Shown: one piece after another, positions 35,367 to 44,420 of the stretch | Numbering within the stretch: position 1 is the first letter of the stretch | Layout of the letters: each line of letters opens with the position of its first letter | Assembly: GCA_016932235.1 (NCBI GenBank) | Contig: JAFGDF010000076.1 | Location: 1-56,913, forward strand | Source of the DNA: Deltaproteobacteria bacterium | GTDB taxonomy: Bacteria; Desulfobacterota; DSM-4660; Desulfatiglandales; HGW-15 | Length of the DNA: 56,913 bases | Direction: 5' to 3' | Notes under the pieces: model-generated | Told to the model about the DNA's origin: nothing | What the model saw: only the letters and a program-made list of their open reading frames with translations | Databases searched by the model: none | Translations under genes and position numbers: made by a program

Positions 35367-36344
35367 TCAGTTTTTCCAAAGACCTGCTTCTTTCCAGTAT
35401 CTTATGGCACCTGGATGATAGGGAACACCGCCGTCCCATGTCAATATATCGGGATATTTTACAGGATACCTCCAGTATGGATTTTCTTCAGCTAGTTTTT
35501 GCAGATTCTTGTGGGTCGATTTTGTGAGTTCGTAAACGAGATCTTCGTCAACGTTATCCCGGACCATAAAAGAAGCCGTACCACCTTCCCAGCAATGGTG
35601 ATCCTTCTCAAGGAACGAAAGGAGTTCTTTTTTAATAACTGCCGGACCGAAGATATCATTCTTGAATTTCTCCAGAACTGCGGAATCCCATTCCAGTGCT
35701 ACCAGTTCCTTTTCTTGCATCAGCTGATGAGCAGGGGGTTGCGGTACAAGTCCTTCAAACATCGTCACACAAGCATCTACCGTCCCATCTCCCAGCATAC
35801 GAGCCATATCATCGAAGCCGGCTATGCTCATTTTGGAGTTGTCAAAATATTTAACACCGTTTGCCTCTAGTTTATGTCCAATGAGGATTCCCCACACCGC
35901 CTTATTAGGACCGCCACCGTATCGTTTGTCCTTTAGATCGGATATATTTCTCAGACCCGATTTTTTTAGCGCTATCATATAATATGGATTGGAATAAATA
36001 TGAAACATGGCCCTTAAACTTTTGGATGGCTTTTCAAAACCCATATCCTGTCTTCCCTCATATGCGGCGTTATACCAGCCTGCTGCGGAAAGGAGGATAT
36101 CAAGTTTTCCATCCCCGAATTTAACCAGATTTGCCTTCACTACTCCGGGGACAATGTTTGCTGTAATTCCGAGGTCCTGTTTCCAGTATTTGGCAACGCC
36201 TACCGAAATCATATTAAAACCTCCACCAACAGGACCGGAACCCAGAATAATACTTTCAGGTTTCTCTGCTGGTGCATAACCAATATTGATAGTTAGCACG
36301 GCTAATAAAGCTGAAATAATAATTAATACTTTTTTCTCTTTCAT
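35367..36344 (-). CDS. TAXI-family TRAP transporter solute-binding protein
   Basis: A 325-residue periplasmic binding protein. The signal peptide is about 1-27 (IISALLAVLTINIGYAPA), then the TAXI-type start IILGSGPVGGGFNMISVGVA. The ligand pocket is of the type that binds glutamate or other acids. It partners with the fused permease downstream. Ligand not predictable from sequence. Confidence 0.9.
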   Translation of the reverse strand: MKEKKVLIIISALLAVLTINIGYAPAEKPESIILGSGPVGGGFNMISVGVAKYWKQDLGITANIVPGVVKANLVKFGDGKLDILLSAAGWYNAAYEGRQDMGFEKPSKSLRAMFHIYSNPYYMIALKKSGLRNISDLKDKRYGGGPNKAVWGILIGHKLEANGVKYFDNSKMSIAGFDDMARMLGDGTVDACVTMFEGLVPQPPAHQLMQEKELVALEWDSAVLEKFKNDIFGPAVIKKELLSFLEKDHHCWEGGTASFMVRDNVDEDLVYELTKSTHKNLQKLAEENPYWRYPVKYPDILTWDGGVPYHPGAIRYWKEAGLWKN

Positions 36345-36447
36345 AATATCCTCCTAACTATAGATGTTAATAATATTGGAAACACCTTATCTCTATTAAA
36401 TATATTAAGGCATATAAGCCTTGGTATTATAACTTTCATATTTATAA

Positions 36448-36481
36448 CAGCGCCGTCGGCCAAAGTCCGACAGACTGCTAG
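36448..36481. repeat. GTCGG hairpin repeat, single copy
   Basis: CAGCGCCGTCGG (36448-36459) faces CCGACAGACTG (36467-36477) with a CCAAAGT loop; the left arm has mismatches. The trailing CTAG gives the stop codon of the arylsulfotransferase-like gene (36478-36480). Confidence 0.65.
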
Positions 36482-37680
36482 GGAGGAGGTAATTTTGCAA
36501 ACTGAGGGCAGTAATCCCGTCCGTAACGATAGGCCCTATATATACCCCAATGTTGATTTCCTTCGTAATCAGGTTCAGCCCGGACAAATTGCCAGACAAT
36601 CTCTTTTTGAGGCGTTAACTCAAAGATGACACCGCTGGCTCCGCAGCATATCAGGGTATTGCCATTAGGCATGCGTTCTGCACCGCTGATATAGGGGCTA
36701 AAATGTACCCGTCCTTTGATATATTCAGCCGCACCTGAATCGATATTGCTCTGCCATACTACTTCATCGCTATCGATATCAACCTCAAGGGCCCGGGAAT
36801 AGTAGTTGTACATGCCGTTATCGTAGATAAGCATGTTGCCTTGACCTGGAAGGCCTGCCGCTATAACATGGGCATCGTGGGGACCGCCCATGGTCTTGGA
36901 ATCAGCTACATTACGATGTTCGATCCGATCTGTTTCAGCATCCAGATATGCGACATTACCCCACCGCCAGATAATGACCCCTGAACCGCGCTCGATAATA
37001 AAGGCGCCGTCCGTATAGCGAGAGTCTGAAAGGATGTTGCCGTCATCCATTACATCGACGGCATTGATATGGGACCACTCCTTTCGACTGTGGACAGCAC
37101 CGATAATGTCTATATCCGGATCAAAGTGCTCGATACCCCTCCATTTCCATACCGTCTGACTGGAGCTATTGATTTCATGAAAGTAATCGCAGAACATGGT
37201 TCCATCCTTGTGCTCCGTCCCTTTCTGTCCTCCACGGACCCTTTTTGCCAGGTCGGCAGGGACCTTTTCCCAGCCCACATAGATATAGTTCCCGTTGTCC
37301 AGCTTACGGAAATCGTGGTGCATGGCTGGGTCGAAGTATTCGAACAAAATGTTGCCATCCCAGTCTAGTTCCATGAGCATACCTGTTGCGCCACCCATGG
37401 GATATTCTCCATAACTGGGACGTCCTTCAACTGCCCTGGTACATCTCAACATGACGACCAGGTTGCCATCCGGCTGCAGACGGGGGTACCATACCGGGTA
37501 GGGAGTATGCCATGAATGAACCTTTAGGCCATCCATGTCCAGCAGGTCAACTGTACCACTTTTCACGTAGGCCTTATCGGCGTTTCCATTTGGGAGATAT
37601 GTGAAGAGATTGTATCCGGCAAAAGCTTTTTCGCGATCATAATGTGTGACTCCGGTTTGATAGTGATATGGCCAAGCCAT
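36478..37680 (-). CDS. arylsulfotransferase-like protein 1, leaderless
   Basis: A 400-residue propeller protein of the ASST/Arylsulfotran group. Known ASST enzymes move sulfate from phenyl sulfates to phenols through a catalytic His in the periplasm. Here His-bearing motifs HHDFRKLDNGNY, HINAVDVMDDGN and GGPHDAHVIAAGLPGQGN are present, with the later RMPNGNTLIC blade. No signal peptide is seen: the protein starts MAWPYHYQTGVTHY, so it should stay in the cytosol, unlike classical ASST. AGGAGGTGG precedes the ATG. The TAG stop is part of a hairpin repeat. A paralogue lies at 45389. Whether it is a sulfotransferase or a related lyase or hydratase is open. Confidence 0.75.
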   Translation of the reverse strand: MAWPYHYQTGVTHYDREKAFAGYNLFTYLPNGNADKAYVKSGTVDLLDMDGLKVHSWHTPYPVWYPRLQPDGNLVVMLRCTRAVEGRPSYGEYPMGGATGMLMELDWDGNILFEYFDPAMHHDFRKLDNGNYIYVGWEKVPADLAKRVRGGQKGTEHKDGTMFCDYFHEINSSSQTVWKWRGIEHFDPDIDIIGAVHSRKEWSHINAVDVMDDGNILSDSRYTDGAFIIERGSGVIIWRWGNVAYLDAETDRIEHRNVADSKTMGGPHDAHVIAAGLPGQGNMLIYDNGMYNYYSRALEVDIDSDEVVWQSNIDSGAAEYIKGRVHFSPYISGAERMPNGNTLICCGASGVIFELTPQKEIVWQFVRAEPDYEGNQHWGIYRAYRYGRDYCPQFAKLPPP

Positions 37681-37841
37681 TTTCCACCTCCTGAATACTT
37701 ATTTGAATACCAGTATTGAACATTCCCGATGATTGATTTGACTCCTATGGGGTGATTCAAAAACCAATGACAGGATTCCAGACCGACTTTTTCCGGAACA
37801 TTGCTTTATTCAGGTACATTACACTAATCCTGAGTGCATAT

Positions 37842-39842
37842 TTAGAGCCCTATCCAGCGGAACAAAACCGGCTCAAAAAAACTTATGTTCATTGTTCTTT
37901 CTATAACGACAGAGATAAAAATCCATGTTGCTGTGGCTGTTATTAATCCTAGCCAGGCTTTTTCCTTATGGGCCAGCAGGTAGATGAAAACAAAAAGCGA
38001 AACACCGACCTTATGCCCCATAAGGATAACCGAGATAAGCAAGATAATAACCCATAGCAAGGCTCGAAAAACATCATCCATACTTCCGCCAAGCGAATCG
38101 GAGATCGTTTTCTTCTCTATATATGTTCTGCGAGCTTGAAATCGCGGAAATAAACCCTGAAATGTGTGTAATATCCCGATGAAGATAAGGGGGATTCCTA
38201 CTACCCAGGGAAATAATTTTCCTCGAAAGGAAAATTCCTTTGAAATACAGATAACAAGAATAGCAATAAGTGTAAAAAAAACCCCGATCCACCAATTCAC
38301 ATCTCTCCATGCCTTTATAGATTTCCTTCCATTATTCACAACAGTTTTTTGCAATATATTGGAAGAGTTATGCTTCTTTTTCCGGTATATAGGCAAGGCG
38401 ACCGAAAGTGCCATTAGGGCTAAGACGATCGGTGGAATGGGACGCCCCCAGAGAAAAGCGGCCCCGTATCTGTCTATCGTAATAAAGAGATAAGGTTCCG
38501 CAAGCTGACCAAGTACAAGCCCCATGATAAGAGGTACACGAGGCCACCCTGTATGCTTAAAGATATAGCCCGCCAAGCCGAATACACCGAAAGAGACCAC
38601 ATCACCTATATTTTTTGTCGCTATCGAAGCACCGACTACCATAAACCCAAGCATTAAGGGAACGATCATATTTGCCCGTATATAGCACATCCTTATGAGA
38701 TAGGGCTGTAACAGAAGTATTAGAATTGCAGCAATTATATTGCCCAGAACGATCGTCCATATCATTAGAAAGGTGAGATTCAATTTTGTGGTCAACATCT
38801 CGGGACCGGGCTGCAGGCCGATAATGAGGAAATACCCTAATAAAAGGGCCATGGCGGGATTACCGGGAATCCCAAAGGTCACGGTTGGTATAAGGGATCC
38901 CGGTTTCTGCCCGGCGGTTGCCGATTCTGGCGCTATCACACCACGGATATCACCTTTGCCGAAGGTAGATGGATCCTTTGCCGTCTGGACGGCGTGGGCA
39001 TAGCCGAACCACTCTGCCACAGGACCGCCCAGACCTGGGACCGCTCCACAGAAGGTGCCGATAAGGCTGCACTTAATGACCAGCCACTTGTGACGGATAA
39101 CATCGGCAAAACCCTCATATTTGCCCTTTGTGGCATCAATTTTCTTATGGGCAATGGTGGTCTGACTAACCATCAGGTCCACACTCTCAGGGATCGCGAA
39201 AAGGCCGAGAACGAGCGGAACAAAAGGGATTCCATCCCATAAATATGTAATATTGAATACGAAGCGTGGTTCGCCGGTATTAGGGGAGAGACCGATCATA
39301 GCAAGGATTAAACCCACCGCACCCATGATCAGCCCACGCTGAATGAAGTCCCCGGTCAGGGACCCGATCATAACGATTCCAAGCATTGTCAGCATGAAGA
39401 ATTCAGGGGATGCAAAAAGGAGCATCAATTTACGGAGAAAGGGGAGGAAAGCGATGAAGACTAACGCGGCAATGATTGCCCCGACAATATTTGCAAGATA
39501 GGATGCGCTGAGGGCCCGTCCGGCCTCTCCTCTTTGAGCGAGAGGATAACCGTCCAGCCCTGTAGCTGCTGCCGATACGGTTCCCGGCACTCCCAAAAGT
39601 ACCGCCGGTATGGTATCCGTTTGGGTCGTCACGGCATACATTCCAAGAAGAAAGGCAAAAGCCACTTCAGGAGATTTGCCGATCGCAAAAGGAAGAAGCA
39701 TTGCCATTCCGATCAGACCACCAAGGCCCGGGACTATCCCAATAAACATGCCCATAAAAATGCCCAGCATCATGACCGGGAAAATCGGCCAGGATAACAA
39801 AGATATAAAACCCTGAAAGGCCGCAATTGGGATATCAGTCAT
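37842..39842 (-). CDS. tripartite tricarboxylate transporter permease, TctA-TctB fusion
   Basis: A 666-residue inner-membrane protein. Residues 1 to about 500 are a TctA-type large permease (GIVPGLGGLIGMAMLLP and GVPGTVSAAATGLDGYPLAQ repeats, and a second GTFCGAVPGLGGPVAEWFG). The last 150 or so residues hold a TctB-like four-helix unit (from about WWIGVFFTLIAILVICI). TctA and TctB are usually separate genes. With TctC upstream this is a complete TTT importer for a carboxylate or other small anion. Confidence 0.9.
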   Translation of the reverse strand: MTDIPIAAFQGFISLLSWPIFPVMMLGIFMGMFIGIVPGLGGLIGMAMLLPFAIGKSPEVAFAFLLGMYAVTTQTDTIPAVLLGVPGTVSAAATGLDGYPLAQRGEAGRALSASYLANIVGAIIAALVFIAFLPFLRKLMLLFASPEFFMLTMLGIVMIGSLTGDFIQRGLIMGAVGLILAMIGLSPNTGEPRFVFNITYLWDGIPFVPLVLGLFAIPESVDLMVSQTTIAHKKIDATKGKYEGFADVIRHKWLVIKCSLIGTFCGAVPGLGGPVAEWFGYAHAVQTAKDPSTFGKGDIRGVIAPESATAGQKPGSLIPTVTFGIPGNPAMALLLGYFLIIGLQPGPEMLTTKLNLTFLMIWTIVLGNIIAAILILLLQPYLIRMCYIRANMIVPLMLGFMVVGASIATKNIGDVVSFGVFGLAGYIFKHTGWPRVPLIMGLVLGQLAEPYLFITIDRYGAAFLWGRPIPPIVLALMALSVALPIYRKKKHNSSNILQKTVVNNGRKSIKAWRDVNWWIGVFFTLIAILVICISKEFSFRGKLFPWVVGIPLIFIGILHTFQGLFPRFQARRTYIEKKTISDSLGGSMDDVFRALLWVIILLISVILMGHKVGVSLFVFIYLLAHKEKAWLGLITATATWIFISVVIERTMNISFFEPVLFRWIGL

Positions 39843-39933
39843 AATTTCTTTCCGATCCTCAGTTCGCTAAATAAAGACCGTGCATCAATCAGCTAATTGG
39901 CATAGCGCCAGCTTTCTTCTCAGTTCAATCACG

Positions 39934-41028
39934 TTATTCGCCCATGCTTTTTGTGATTGCCTTTCTGATTTCCGGGTCGTTAAAACTAGTAAAAATATTG
40001 TCAAATAATTTTCGTCCATTTTCCGCATTGTGAAAAATGATATCCATTTTTGTTTGCTTCTTTATCACGCTCTTATATTCCGGGCTGAAATAAGTCTCTT
40101 CCAGGGCACGTTGCCAGACGTTGACTATTCCGGGGTCGGTCTCCGGCGGAAGCCAAAATGACCTTGTAACAGCGAACAGACCGACAAAAAAGGTCATGGC
40201 TTTATAGGCTGGAGTTCCAACAGCCTCCGGTTTATACTTTTGAATAACCTCGTGCTGGGTCGGAACGCCGAGAACCGGCTCTGGTGTTATACTGCCGTCT
40301 CCCATGAGATACCCGCGCTGGCAAATTGCGGTTGCAAAACCTTCCGCCTTAAGAGATTCCTGCCTGGCCACATAAAGAATCCAGGGATACGGAGCCACTG
40401 TCAGTTCTTTTGTTCTCATCGCCTGTAAAAGTTCCGCCGCACCCCTATAACCTGTTAGGTCTTTATGGGGGACACCGAGTATATCAAGAAAAGAGACGTT
40501 TGCAGCATAAGCGGCATTACGCTTGCTCGATGTTCCGACGATCAGAGGTGATTTCACTTTTAATAGATCTGCTGCAGTCTCGATACCCGTTTCTTTACTG
40601 ACGAGCATAACCTGATTTGTCGACTCTATTCCCAGCAGATGCATTTTGTTAATGTCAAATTGAACGGCTGAATCTTGAAGTACTAATGGAAGGGTGAAGC
40701 CTGTAAACATGCCGATAGTCTTCCCATCTCCTTTTGTGGTCTTGTAAAAGGAGTTTGCCGCGAGAAGACCCCCCGCGCCTTCCTTGTTTAGGACTATGAC
40801 CGTTGGATTCCCTGGCAAGTGCTTTTCCAGAAAGGGTGCCAGTTGCCTCATGCCGACGTCATCTCCTGAACCGGGAGGAAATCCAATGATGATGTTTACC
40901 GTTTCACCTTTAAGGGAAAATTCCGCTGCTGTTAAATGGGAAACAGTGCCGATCATGAGTGCGAAAATAATGGAAATTCCCGGGATTATGCCATTGCGCA
41001 GTAATAATAGTGCTTTTGACCTCTTCAT
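39934..41028 (-). CDS. TTT transporter substrate-binding protein TctC-like
   Basis: A 364-residue periplasmic protein of the Bug/TctC type. The signal peptide is about 1-35 (IIFALMIGTVSHLTAA). The Bug ligand loop is FPPGSGDDVGMRQLAPFLEK, where carboxylates normally bind, with VLNKEGAGGLLAANSFYK after it. It precedes the fused permease by 91 bases. Ligand unknown. Confidence 0.9.
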   Translation of the reverse strand: MKRSKALLLLRNGIIPGISIIFALMIGTVSHLTAAEFSLKGETVNIIIGFPPGSGDDVGMRQLAPFLEKHLPGNPTVIVLNKEGAGGLLAANSFYKTTKGDGKTIGMFTGFTLPLVLQDSAVQFDINKMHLLGIESTNQVMLVSKETGIETAADLLKVKSPLIVGTSSKRNAAYAANVSFLDILGVPHKDLTGYRGAAELLQAMRTKELTVAPYPWILYVARQESLKAEGFATAICQRGYLMGDGSITPEPVLGVPTQHEVIQKYKPEAVGTPAYKAMTFFVGLFAVTRSFWLPPETDPGIVNVWQRALEETYFSPEYKSVIKKQTKMDIIFHNAENGRKLFDNIFTSFNDPEIRKAITKSMGE

Positions 41029-41145
41029 ACCTTGACCTCCTTTTAATTGAATGATCTAAAAATGTTATTCAATCATTAATGGCTGAGAATCCAATAGAAA
41101 TTCTGCCGGAAAATTGTATTTTCGGACGAAAAAAACAGCAATTCA

Positions 41146-42813
41146 TCAGGCCCTGTTTTCAACAAGGACCTCAATCAGTCGCGGCTCACCGGAAGACAAA
41201 GCCGTTTTGAAAGCCCCGCCCAGATCTTGTGGCTTCTCAACACGTTCACCTTTTACGCCCATGGATTGTGCAAGTTGGCAAAAGCTTATAACCGGTTTGT
41301 CCAGTTCCATACCATCATGCCTTTCATCAAGGGGATAATCACCCAGTACTGTCTTTCTCACAAGTTTGACCTGACGGTAGGTTGCATTGTTGGTGATAAC
41401 AAATAGCACCGGGATATTATAACGCGCCGCTGTCCAGAAACTCTGCATTGACCATGCTGCGCTGCCGTCTCCAGAGACAACAACAACCGGCTTATCAGGT
41501 AAACCAAGTTTTACACCCATTGCACCTGGCAAGCCCCACCCGATACTTCCCCCTTTTCGGGAACGGAAAAAAGATTTATGTTTTGAAAGCGCAAGAACAT
41601 CCCTCAGAATGGCCGAGGATGACCAGCAATCATCCACAATGACTGTGTCCGGCGTAATCGCTTCTTTTATTTCTGTCATCAGCCGTGATATGGATATTGG
41701 AAGGCGATCCTTTTCCTCTTCAATTATTTTCTCGAGATGATTTTCCTTTATCAGCTTCTCTTCTTTAATCTTAAATATTCTACCCTTGACTTCCTCCCGT
41801 AATTTTGAAGATATTTCTTTTTTAAGGGCCTCGTTGAGTTCCAGGAGAGTGACTTTTATATTGCCTTGTATCCCACAATCTATGGGGAAATTTTTCCCTA
41901 TTTCCCATGGGTTTTCATCAATCTGAATGAATCTAATATCCCGGTAAATATTAGGCTCTGAGTTGAAGAAGCCCTGAGCAAACATTGGGCATCCGACCCC
42001 GATTATTAGATCCACGTTTTTTAATATATCTTTAGCCTGTTTCCCGGTTGGGTCCAGATCCCCGAGATACTGTGGATGAGTAACCGGAAAGTTTACATCA
42101 GACATCCACCCTTGATATACACTTGCGCCGATCAACTCCGCAAAAGAAACCACTTCCTCCAATGCATCGCACATGGAAACGCCGCTTTCGACTAAAATTA
42201 CGGGGTTTTTCGCTTCCCGCAAGATATCAATAGCATGGATCAGGGCCGTTCTATCGGGTCGCAGTTTAGAGTGGACGGTGGTATTTGCCTTGTATTCAAA
42301 GTCAATGTGTTGGTCCAGTACATTCTGAGGAAGAGAAACGAGAGTTGGCCCGGTTGGTGGCTGCATGGCCATCTTAAAGGCACGCTGAACGGCAACCGGA
42401 ATGTCCTCAGCATGAACGATCTCCGTGCACCACTTGGTGTATAATTTCGCCATGCCTACTATATCACCTGAAAGGTGCGGATCATATTGCAGCAGGCGTG
42501 TATCCTGTTGGCCTGCTGTAATGACAAGGGGAACGCCTCCCGAATAGGCATTGTAAAGCATAGGAAGAGAAGCAGCCACTCCCGTCCCTGTATGCAGGTT
42601 TAAAAATCCCGGCTTCCCGGTTGCCCGTGAATATCCTTCAGCCATACCCGCACAAACGATCTCATTGAGCCCAAGAATGTATTTCATTTCAGAAACACCC
42701 TCCAGTTCATCCATGAACAGGATTTCAGTAGCTCCCGGAATACCGAAGACATGCTCGACACCTTCTCGTCTGAGCAATTTGATCAACGCTTCTTTTCCTT
42801 TCATGACTGTCAT
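41146..42813 (-). CDS. benzoylformate-decarboxylase-like ThDP-dependent enzyme
   Basis: A 555-residue cytosolic ThDP enzyme. Three domains are expected. The cofactor Glu lies in GLNEIVCAGMAEGY (near 48), and the ThDP motif is GDGSAAWSMQSFW...FVITNN in the last third. It resembles benzoylformate decarboxylase closely around NLHTGTGVA and WTAARYNIPVLFVITNN. However, of the three known active-site residues only the His of NLH is kept: the Ser of NPGSNE is Ala here (IPGATE), and the region of the second His reads CPMFAQGFF. So a 2-oxo acid decarboxylase or carboligase of changed specificity is likely. The gene follows the aminotransferase, which could supply its 2-oxo acid. GAGGAG precedes the ATG. 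Confidence 0.85.
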   Translation of the reverse strand: MTVMKGKEALIKLLRREGVEHVFGIPGATEILFMDELEGVSEMKYILGLNEIVCAGMAEGYSRATGKPGFLNLHTGTGVAASLPMLYNAYSGGVPLVITAGQQDTRLLQYDPHLSGDIVGMAKLYTKWCTEIVHAEDIPVAVQRAFKMAMQPPTGPTLVSLPQNVLDQHIDFEYKANTTVHSKLRPDRTALIHAIDILREAKNPVILVESGVSMCDALEEVVSFAELIGASVYQGWMSDVNFPVTHPQYLGDLDPTGKQAKDILKNVDLIIGVGCPMFAQGFFNSEPNIYRDIRFIQIDENPWEIGKNFPIDCGIQGNIKVTLLELNEALKKEISSKLREEVKGRIFKIKEEKLIKENHLEKIIEEEKDRLPISISRLMTEIKEAITPDTVIVDDCWSSSAILRDVLALSKHKSFFRSRKGGSIGWGLPGAMGVKLGLPDKPVVVVSGDGSAAWSMQSFWTAARYNIPVLFVITNNATYRQVKLVRKTVLGDYPLDERHDGMELDKPVISFCQLAQSMGVKGERVEKPQDLGGAFKTALSSGEPRLIEVLVENRA

Positions 42814-42884
42814 GCCGTAAACTCCTCACTTGTTTATTAAAAAATTCATAATTTACACGCCGATTCGGCGGTTCAAATATTTCA

Positions 42885-44069
42885 CTATCTCCTGTATTTT
42901 TTCATTACCCGTTCAAATCCTGGCAGAGATCCCTCAATGGTTGTTGGTGATACGCAGTATGATATTCTGAAATGGCCGGGACATGAAAATCCCTGTCCCG
43001 GGACAGTTAAGATATTTTCCTCTTGCAATGCCTTCACAAAAGAGACGTCGTCTTCAATGGGCGTCTTAGGAAACAGGTAAAAGGCCCCTTCCGGTTTTCT
43101 TAAATCATACCCAAATGATGAAAGGCCGTCACAAAGAAGGTCCCTGTTTTTCTTATAGAAAGATATATCCACACTTTCTTCCATAAGAAGGGCAACAGCC
43201 CTTTGCATCAGAGCGGATGCATTAGTATAACCAAGGACCCTGTTACTGAGGACGATTCCCTGCATTACAATATCCCTGTCAATGATATCCGGATTTGCCG
43301 CAATGTACCCGATCCTCTCACCCGCCAGTGAGAGATCCTTGGAGAAGGACGAAATGACAAATGATTCATTGTAAGAGTCGAGGATGCTTGGGACAGAATT
43401 ACCGTCATAAACTATTTTTCTGTAAGGCTCGTCGGAGATCAGATATATGGACATACCCTTTTTTTTACTGTGGCTGGTAAGAACACCGACAAGCTCTGTT
43501 ATCTCACCTTCCGTGTATATTTTACCACTGGGATTATTGGGGGAATTAATCAGTACGGCCCGAGTTCTTTCTGTAATTGCATTGGAAATAGCCTCACAAT
43601 CCAGTTGAAAATCAGGCTTTGTCGGTACGATCACGGGCACTCCTTGGTGATTATCCAGCCAGGAGCTGTATTCGAAAAAAAAGGGTGACGGTATGATAAC
43701 CTCATCTTTCGGGTTAAGTATGGTTTTAAAAACAACATTGCATCCCCCTCCTGCCCCGGCAGTCATTACTATCTCTTCTTTGGTAAACTGTTTTAGGTTT
43801 GTCTTATTCAGGTATTCAGCAACGGCCTGCCTTGTACTATCAAAACCCGCATTGGACATATATCCATGGAGCCCGGGCGTAGGATCATTTATCAGATCTG
43901 AAAGTACCTCCTTGAATCTTTTTGGGGGCTCCAGATTTGGATTACCGATACTGAAATCGTAAACATTTTCAGCTCCATATACTTTTTTCCTCCTGTTACC
44001 CTCTTCAAACATCTTTCTGATCCATGATGAATTTTCTATTGACGAGCTTATCTTGTCTGCAATTGTCAT
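42885..44069 (-). CDS. PLP-dependent aminotransferase, class I/II
   Basis: A 394-residue cytosolic aminotransferase of the aspartate/aromatic/alanine group. The aldimine Lys lies in SSFSKDLSLAGERIGYIAAN (about 239-258). NSPNNPSGKIY (about 175-185) and the C-terminal GHFRISYC with its substrate-carboxylate Arg are intact. GGAGAAAA precedes ATG 44067-44069. It is the first gene of the long minus-strand run, and an operator-like site lies 25 bases before the start. It probably turns an amino acid into the 2-oxo acid used by the next enzyme. Confidence 0.9.
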   Translation of the reverse strand: MTIADKISSSIENSSWIRKMFEEGNRRKKVYGAENVYDFSIGNPNLEPPKRFKEVLSDLINDPTPGLHGYMSNAGFDSTRQAVAEYLNKTNLKQFTKEEIVMTAGAGGGCNVVFKTILNPKDEVIIPSPFFFEYSSWLDNHQGVPVIVPTKPDFQLDCEAISNAITERTRAVLINSPNNPSGKIYTEGEITELVGVLTSHSKKKGMSIYLISDEPYRKIVYDGNSVPSILDSYNESFVISSFSKDLSLAGERIGYIAANPDIIDRDIVMQGIVLSNRVLGYTNASALMQRAVALLMEESVDISFYKKNRDLLCDGLSSFGYDLRKPEGAFYLFPKTPIEDDVSFVKALQEENILTVPGQGFSCPGHFRISYCVSPTTIEGSLPGFERVMKKYRR

Positions 44070-44093
44070 ATTTTTTCTCCATTTAGGTATATG

Positions 44094-44104
44094 ATGTCAT
44101 ACAA
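44094..44104. promoter_or_regulatory. FadR-type operator near the aminotransferase
   Basis: ATGTCATACAA contains the TGT-N3-ACA core of GntR/FadR-family sites. It lies 25 bases upstream of the aminotransferase start, inside the likely promoter, so binding should repress. The 12-base block TGATGTCATACA (44092-44103) recurs exactly at 44301-44312. Confidence 0.6.
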
Positions 44105-44302
44105 TTAAAATGATTTTAATTTTGTATCTCGATAGTTTAGTGAAAAATTTTCATCAAAATGGATGTGATCGTTACTTGTATTTATTATTATTGTAAGGTT
44201 TTTATATCTCAGTGATCATAAGTGTAAAATGATAATGGAGATAACTTTGTGATTGAAGAATTTCTTGGCTTATGCAATATTTATGTTGAAATATAATGTT
44301 TG
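44105..44302. other. AT-rich divergent promoter region
   Basis: Very AT-rich DNA between the two operator copies. It probably carries both divergent promoters, but no confident -35/-10 pair was assigned. Confidence 0.35.
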
Positions 44303-44313
44303 ATGTCATACAT
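44303..44313. promoter_or_regulatory. FadR-type operator upstream of gntR
   Basis: ATGTCATACAT is a perfect ATGT-N3-ACAT palindrome and repeats the 44094 site in its first ten bases. It lies 108 bases before the regulator start, consistent with autoregulation. Confidence 0.6.
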
Positions 44314-44420
44314 TATGAATGAATCGGATTTTCCATGTCAAGCTTTTTTTATTATGATAGAAATTTTACAAATCGATAATAATTACTCGATTTCCAATTT
44401 ATGAAAGGTAAAACATCAAA

